Source: JAOPZW01 sp963851295 (GTDB taxonomy: Bacteria; Actinomycetota; Thermoleophilia; Solirubrobacterales; Solirubrobacteraceae). Taken from it: DNA of 64,000 nt. The stretch is taken from the NCBI GenBank assembly GCA_963851295.1, contig CAWKOS010000009.1, positions 186,001-250,000 on the forward strand, given 5' to 3'. Shown here in pieces: positions 60,123 through 64,000 of this stretch. Position 1 is the first letter of the stretch, and every line of letters begins with the position of its first letter. Made by a program: the position numbers and the translations under genes. The notes under the pieces were generated by a model, which was given only the letters and a program-made list of their open reading frames with translations, was not told the DNA's origin and ran no database searches.

Positions 60123-61829
60123 TCACGAGCAGGCGGGCAGCGCGCCCGGCAGGGCGAACGAGGGGTCGGTGGCGCCGGCAACGGTGGCGGCGTCGACCGC
60201 GAACGGGGCGTCGGCCTTGTAGGAGTCGAGCTTGATCGAGGGGCCGCCCTCGATCGTGGCGGCGTTCTCGCACCCGCGCCAGGGCAGCGAAATCGAGGCC
60301 GAGCTGACCGTGACGGGCTGCAGCGTCGGACGATGCAGCCACCACTCGGCGTTCGAGGAGGTCAGCAGCACACCGACGCGGTGGCCGGCGGGCAGCTTCC
60401 AGTCGTCGCCGTAGAGGTCGAAGGACACCGAGCCGCTGCCGGGCAGCAGGTAGGCCCCGCGCGAGATCAGCGTCGCCTGGCCCGCCGAGTCGACGTCGTA
60501 GACGTCGGCGACGAGGTTGGCGTCGGGGATCGTGATCCCCGCGTTCACCGTGACCTTGGGGACGCCGGCGAGGTGCGCGTCGTGCGCCAGCGGCGGCGAG
60601 AAGGTCCAGATCCCCTGCCCGTTGGGCGTGCCGCCCTCGGCGGTGCCGTTGTTCTGGGCGTCGTCGGTGTAGGAGCCGGGCCGCAGCGGCGTGGTCACAG
60701 ACGAGGCGTCGGCCGGGGGCCACGAGGCCTCCGAGCGCCACGTCCCGTCGCTGGACTCGACCGCCACCGGCGGATCGACGACCGACGGCGCGACGCCGCG
60801 CAGGTACTGGTCGTAGAAGCGCATGACCTCGTCGAACCACCCGTGGCGGCCCATCGCAAGGCGCCCGCTGTCGTCGACGTCGTTGCCGCGCACGTGGTCC
60901 CACATGCCGAACCACGCGCGCTTGGGCCCGGCGACCCCGTTGAAGAAGTCGTAGGCGCCGTCGGGCTTCGTGTTGTCCTCGATGAAGCCCTGCGTCATGA
61001 ACAGCGGCACCGTCGAGCCGGCCGCCTTGGCGATCAGGTCGCGCGACTTCCAGTAGGCCGAGGAGTGGTCGTCGCTCTGCTGGTCGAGGTAGTTGAGCGG
61101 GTAGCAGCCCGGCCGCGCGGTGTTGTTCGCGCCATCGAGGTTGTAGCCCGGGTCGTCCTGGATCGAGCCCGGCGTCGCGTCGATCGCCGTGTACAGCGCC
61201 GGCGTGGCGAAGGAGTTCTCGAAGCGCACGCGGTTGGAGTACAGGTAGCGGTACATGTCGTAGACCGGCTCCTGCGAGACCACCGCGTCGAGGCCCGCGG
61301 GGCGCAGCGCAACGCCCATCAGCCCGGTGACGCCGTCGTAGGACTTGCCGTACATCCCGACGTGCCCGGAGGACCACGGCTGCGACGCGGCCCACTCGAC
61401 GGCGGCCTTGACGTCGGACTGCTCGCCCGGCCCGCCCCAGTCCAGGCACCCGGTCGAGCCGCCGAACCCGCGCAGGTCGACCATCACGTACGTGTAGCCG
61501 CGCTCCATCAGGTGCGCGCCCTCGACGAAGTCGAAGAACCGCGACGACGGACCCGCGGCGCCGGTCGGGTCATACGGCGTGCCCTCGACCGGGCCGAGCG
61601 GCCCCGTCTGCCCGGAGTGGTTGAAGTACGGGCCGATCGAGAGGATGACCGGCGTCCTGGCGCCGGCGGCGAGGTTGCTCGGGCGCAGGACGTCGGCGTG
61701 GAGCTTGGTGCCGTCGGGCTCGGTGATCGTGGACTGCGTCCACGTCGAGCCGGGCGGCGCATCGGCCTGCGCGGCGGGGGCGAGCGCGAGCACGGCGAAG
61801 GCGAGGACGGACAGCGAGCGCAGGAGCAT
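60123..61829 (-). CDS. exported CocE/NonD-type S15 hydrolase (X-Pro dipeptidyl-peptidase family)
   Basis: 568-residue secreted alpha/beta hydrolase. The signal peptide is LLRSLSVLAFAVLALAPAAQ with cleavage near QADA. The N-terminal domain shows VILSIGPYFNHSG, MVDLRGFGGSTGCLDWGG near residue 118 and the nucleophile motif VGMYGKSYDGVTG near residue 157 (Ser in GKSYDG). The acid and His are expected near GMWDHVRGNDV and RHGWFDEVMRFYDQYL. The C-terminal beta-rich PepX_C-like domain contains DVYDVDSAGQATLISRGAYL near residue 435. It may cleave peptides or esters outside the cell. The gene is alone in its unit; an AGTAC/GTACT inverted repeat lies just upstream. Confidence 0.87.
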   Translation of the reverse strand: MLLRSLSVLAFAVLALAPAAQADAPPGSTWTQSTITEPDGTKLHADVLRPSNLAAGARTPVILSIGPYFNHSGQTGPLGPVEGTPYDPTGAAGPSSRFFDFVEGAHLMERGYTYVMVDLRGFGGSTGCLDWGGPGEQSDVKAAVEWAASQPWSSGHVGMYGKSYDGVTGLMGVALRPAGLDAVVSQEPVYDMYRYLYSNRVRFENSFATPALYTAIDATPGSIQDDPGYNLDGANNTARPGCYPLNYLDQQSDDHSSAYWKSRDLIAKAAGSTVPLFMTQGFIEDNTKPDGAYDFFNGVAGPKRAWFGMWDHVRGNDVDDSGRLAMGRHGWFDEVMRFYDQYLRGVAPSVVDPPVAVESSDGTWRSEASWPPADASSVTTPLRPGSYTDDAQNNGTAEGGTPNGQGIWTFSPPLAHDAHLAGVPKVTVNAGITIPDANLVADVYDVDSAGQATLISRGAYLLPGSGSVSFDLYGDDWKLPAGHRVGVLLTSSNAEWWLHRPTLQPVTVSSASISLPWRGCENAATIEGGPSIKLDSYKADAPFAVDAATVAGATDPSFALPGALPACS

Positions 61830-61867
61830 GGACCCTTCAACGTGTCGGGGGGACCGAACTTGCCCCT

Positions 61868-61886
61868 AGTACCCCCCACGAGTACT
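61868..61886. promoter_or_regulatory. possible operator upstream of the S15 hydrolase
   Basis: A 5-bp inverted repeat, AGTAC at 61868-61872 and GTACT at 61882-61886, separated by nine bases, lies 39 bp before the hydrolase start and just after the stop of the PAS-BTAD regulator gene. It is short and could be chance, but it sits where an operator would be expected. Confidence 0.3.
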
Positions 61887-61888
61887 CC

Positions 61889-63094
61889 CTAACGGCGCTG
61901 GCGGGCCACTTCTCCGACCTCGTCGGCGAGGTCGGCGAGGCTGAAGCCCGGCTCCTGGCCCAGCTCGCGCATCGTGCGCATCCGCAGCGCCTGGTAGCGG
62001 CGCGTCGCCTCGGTGCGCCGGCCGCGGCGCAGGCAGACCTCGAGCAGCTCGCGCTGGACGTGCGTGTCGAGCGGCTCGAGCTCGGCCAGGCGGCGCAGGT
62101 GGCGGTAGGCGGCCTCGATGTCGCCCGCCGCGCGATCGAGATCGGCGAGCACGTGCAGGACGCGTGCCGCGAGCTCGCGCAGGCGATCGCGCTCGTCGAG
62201 CGCCCACTCGGCGTAGGGCTCGTCGGCGAGGAAGTCGCCGCCGTAGAGGGTGGCGGCCTCAGCCAGCTTGGCGCGCGCCTTGTCGGGCCGCTCGGCCGAG
62301 GCGGCGTCGAGGCCGGCGTGGGCGAGCTCGACGAAGGCGTCGACGTCGATGGTCACCCGCGCGCGATCGAGCTGGTAGCCGCCGCCGCGCGTGACCACGA
62401 ACTCCGACGGCGCCCGCTTGGGGCGCTCGGGCTCCAGGCGCCGGCGCAGCGCGTGCATGTGGTGGCGGACGTTGCCGTGCGCGTCGTAGCCGCCCTCGGG
62501 CCACAGCGCCTGCGCGATCTCCTCGGCGTGGACCGACCGGCCGCGGCTGGCGATCATGAACTTCAGCAGCTGCCCGGGGCGCTGGGCCAGCCAGCGCCCG
62601 CCGAGGTGGGTCTCGCCGCTGTGCACCTGGGTGCGCCCGAGGACCTGCAGGTGCAGCTGCGCCCCCGCCACCCAGTGCGGATCGGTGCGCCGGCGGCGGT
62701 CGCGCGGGCTCGCGGGCCGGACCTGGAAGACGACGCGATCCGCTGGCGCGGACGCGGCCATGATCCACGCGGCCCCGCCCCCGCGGACGTCGATGCGCAC
62801 CTCGGGCAGGACCTCGTCGGCCTCGAGCGCCATCTCGCTGATGCACGAGTCCGCCAGGGGTCCGTCGCCCTGTCGGCAGCCGAGCACGTCGCAGCAGCGC
62901 ACGCTCCCCGCGGCGTCGTCGGCGAGCTGCGGATCGCCGCCCAGGAGGCGCTGCGCCGCGCCGTTCCAGGCCTCCAGGCAGCCGTCGCGGTCGCCCACGA
63001 GGATGCCGAAGGGCAGCTGCGCCAGCAGGGGCGAGGCAAGGTCGTGCAGGCGCGCCGCCGCGCGGGCGCCACCGGTGTCGGGGGAGTGAGTCAT
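61889..63094 (-). CDS. PAS-BTAD (SARP-like) transcriptional regulator
   Basis: 401-residue regulator. A PAS-like sensor (about residues 15-120; LPFGILVGDRDGCLEAWNGAA) contains a Cys-rich segment (VRCCDVLGCRQGDGPLADSC). An OmpR/SARP-type winged helix follows (LHLQVLGRTQVHSGETHL, LWPEGGYDAHGNVRHHMHALRRRLEP), then a BTAD helical-repeat domain (VTIDVDAFVELAHAGL to the end). SARP-like proteins activate nearby genes; the hydrolase downstream is a candidate target. I chose the ATG at 63094, where the conserved part starts. The frame is open to a GTG at 63181, but the extra 29 residues would be encoded across a terminator-like hairpin. Confidence 0.82.
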   Translation of the reverse strand: MTHSPDTGGARAAARLHDLASPLLAQLPFGILVGDRDGCLEAWNGAAQRLLGGDPQLADDAAGSVRCCDVLGCRQGDGPLADSCISEMALEADEVLPEVRIDVRGGGAAWIMAASAPADRVVFQVRPASPRDRRRRTDPHWVAGAQLHLQVLGRTQVHSGETHLGGRWLAQRPGQLLKFMIASRGRSVHAEEIAQALWPEGGYDAHGNVRHHMHALRRRLEPERPKRAPSEFVVTRGGGYQLDRARVTIDVDAFVELAHAGLDAASAERPDKARAKLAEAATLYGGDFLADEPYAEWALDERDRLRELAARVLHVLADLDRAAGDIEAAYRHLRRLAELEPLDTHVQRELLEVCLRRGRRTEATRRYQALRMRTMRELGQEPGFSLADLADEVGEVARQRR

Positions 63095-63095
63095 G

Positions 63096-63124
63096 AAAAA
63101 AGGGGGCCCGGTACCTGGCCCCCT
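63096..63124 (-). terminator. terminator-like hairpin abutting a start codon (possible attenuator)
   Basis: On the minus strand AGGGGGCC and GGCCCCCT form an 8-bp stem with an 8-nt loop, followed by a run of six T that ends one base before the ATG of the PAS-BTAD gene. Sequence and layout are those of a rho-independent terminator, but no minus-strand gene lies upstream, so it would end only a short leader RNA. Confidence 0.6.
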
Positions 63125-63313
63125 CCCAGTCTTCTTAACAGGCGCTCCTGCCTGAGGTTCGGTCCTTGCCGAGATTTTCACGCTCGGCGCGAAAACCGAA
63201 TCTCAACCTCCTAATTCGCAGTCAACAGCGATCTCAAACGGCATCGACACGCGCCTCGTAGCGTGCGCCACGCCTTGAACGACGCCCGAACGCATCGACG
63301 AGAGGAGTCGCCC

Positions 63314-63994
63314 GTGGGCGACCGCAACCTTCCCGCGCTCGAGCTCGCCGGCCTCCTGGAGGACGTCGACCTCACCGAGCCCGAGCCCTCCGTGGCCGTG
63401 ATCGCCGAGCCCGCCCTCATGCGCCGCCGGATCGTGGCCGCGCTGGACTTCGACCGCCTCCCGGTCGTCGCCCAGGGCCACGAGCCGGCGGCCGTCCTCC
63501 CCGCCGGGGGGCCGGCGCCCGCGACGGTGGCCGTCCTCGCCGGCCTCGACGGCGACGCCATCCTCGGGCCCCTGCAGGAGATCCAGCGCGAGCTGCCCGA
63601 CACCCGCGTGGTCCTCGTCCTCGAGCGCATGCGCGGCGGGCCGCTGCGGCGGACCCTGCGCGCCGGCGCCGCCGCCGCGGTGGCCGCGGCCCAGGTCGAG
63701 ACCGGCCTGGCCCTCGCGGTCCGCTCGGCCTCCGCCGGCCTGCTCGTGGTGCCCGAGGAGATGCGCGACCGCCTCGAGCCGCCCGCGCTCTCACCGCGCG
63801 AGCGCGAGGTGCTCTCGCTGGCGGCCGACGGCGCCACGACGGCCGAGATCGCGGCCCACCTCACGGTCTCGTCCGGCACCGTCAAGCGCCACCTCTCCTC
63901 GTGCTTCGCCAAGCTCGGCGTCGAGAACCGCTCCGAGGCGCTCGCCCTGCTGCTCGACGCAGACCGCGATCCGGCCGCCACCCACGCCGAGTGA
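63314..63994 (+). CDS. LuxR-type regulator with degenerate receiver domain
   Basis: 226-residue protein with a response-regulator layout. The N-terminal domain resembles a receiver fold (VAVIAEPALMRRRIVAALDF, later VVLVLERMRGG), but the acidic pair and phosphoacceptor Asp are not present, so it is probably not phosphorylated. The LuxR helix-turn-helix is intact: LSPREREVLSLAADGATTAEIA and SSGTVKRHLSSCFAKLGV. I chose the GTG at 63314 because AGAGGAG lies 6 nt upstream; an ATG at 63263 without a ribosome site is the alternative. It is divergent from the PAS-BTAD gene and ends just before the window edge. Confidence 0.85.
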   Translation: MGDRNLPALELAGLLEDVDLTEPEPSVAVIAEPALMRRRIVAALDFDRLPVVAQGHEPAAVLPAGGPAPATVAVLAGLDGDAILGPLQEIQRELPDTRVVLVLERMRGGPLRRTLRAGAAAAVAAAQVETGLALAVRSASAGLLVVPEEMRDRLEPPALSPREREVLSLAADGATTAEIAAHLTVSSGTVKRHLSSCFAKLGVENRSEALALLLDADRDPAATHAE

Positions 63995-64000
63995 TCGGTC

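Overview
The window is one stretch of very GC-rich chromosome with almost no non-coding space, GTG starts nearly as common as ATG, and genes chained by ATGA/GTGA stop-start overlaps. Together with the gene content (Rex, a K+-independent H+-pyrophosphatase, an AftD-like arabinofuranosyltransferase, GCS2/YbdK, a DUF1707-FHA protein, a DUF5937 ArsR regulator, a DUF6338 protein) this suggests an actinobacterium, most likely a Thermoleophilia/Solirubrobacterales soil organism. That placement is an inference; no rRNA is present.

Layout. (1) 1-8.2 kb: the end of a small Cys-motif protein, a heterodimeric ABC exporter plus GNAT acetyltransferase operon, a broken AT-richer DUF6338 gene, and a signalling island with a NarL-type response regulator, a single-domain receiver and a divergently transcribed histidine kinase. 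(2) 8.2-16.2 kb: tRNA-Gln(CUG), an HTH-HNH nuclease, a truncated ROK gene, and a minus-strand operon of two APC permeases with universal-stress-protein tails, a small membrane protein and two TrkA-type proteins, then an acyl-CoA ligase. (3) 16.2-24.3 kb: a proton-pumping pyrophosphatase, then a tight minus-strand operon for an LPxTG-like surface protein, the t6A factors TsaE/TsaB/TsaD with RimI, a glutaredoxin, Rex, a YbdK-type carboxylate-amine ligase and a DUF1844-like protein. (4) 24.4-51.2 kb: a large cell-envelope polysaccharide locus: a glycosyltransferase-flippase fusion, a giant AftD-like enzyme, an O-antigen ligase, a Wzx-like flippase, tandem GT39-like enzymes, two acyltransferases, an ABC-2 exporter, a collagen-like/Hcp protein, a molybdopterin oxidoreductase and further GT4/GT2/GT-C enzymes. 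(5) 51.2-64 kb: a secreted protein, an HD-GYP protein, an ArsR regulator, a DUF1707-FHA gene, a GNAT, a methyltransferase, a type-4 uracil-DNA glycosylase, the DUF2520-panC-panB pantothenate operon, an S15 hydrolase, a PAS-BTAD regulator and a LuxR-type regulator.

The most unusual items are: a tiny gene at 31603-31990 encoding about nineteen hexapeptide repeats that end in seven cysteines spaced exactly every third residue; three copies of a 49-bp nested palindrome of fixed geometry (16341, 16401, 59947) with apparent covariation; a 17-nt motif beside two terminators; a terminator-like hairpin whose T-run ends one base before a regulator's start codon; and an Hcp-type protein with a collagen-like segment. 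At least five otherwise recognisable genes are each broken by one base (an amber codon or a 1-nt indel), so either this is a decaying accessory landscape or the assembly carries indel errors. Read data should settle that before these genes are called pseudogenes.
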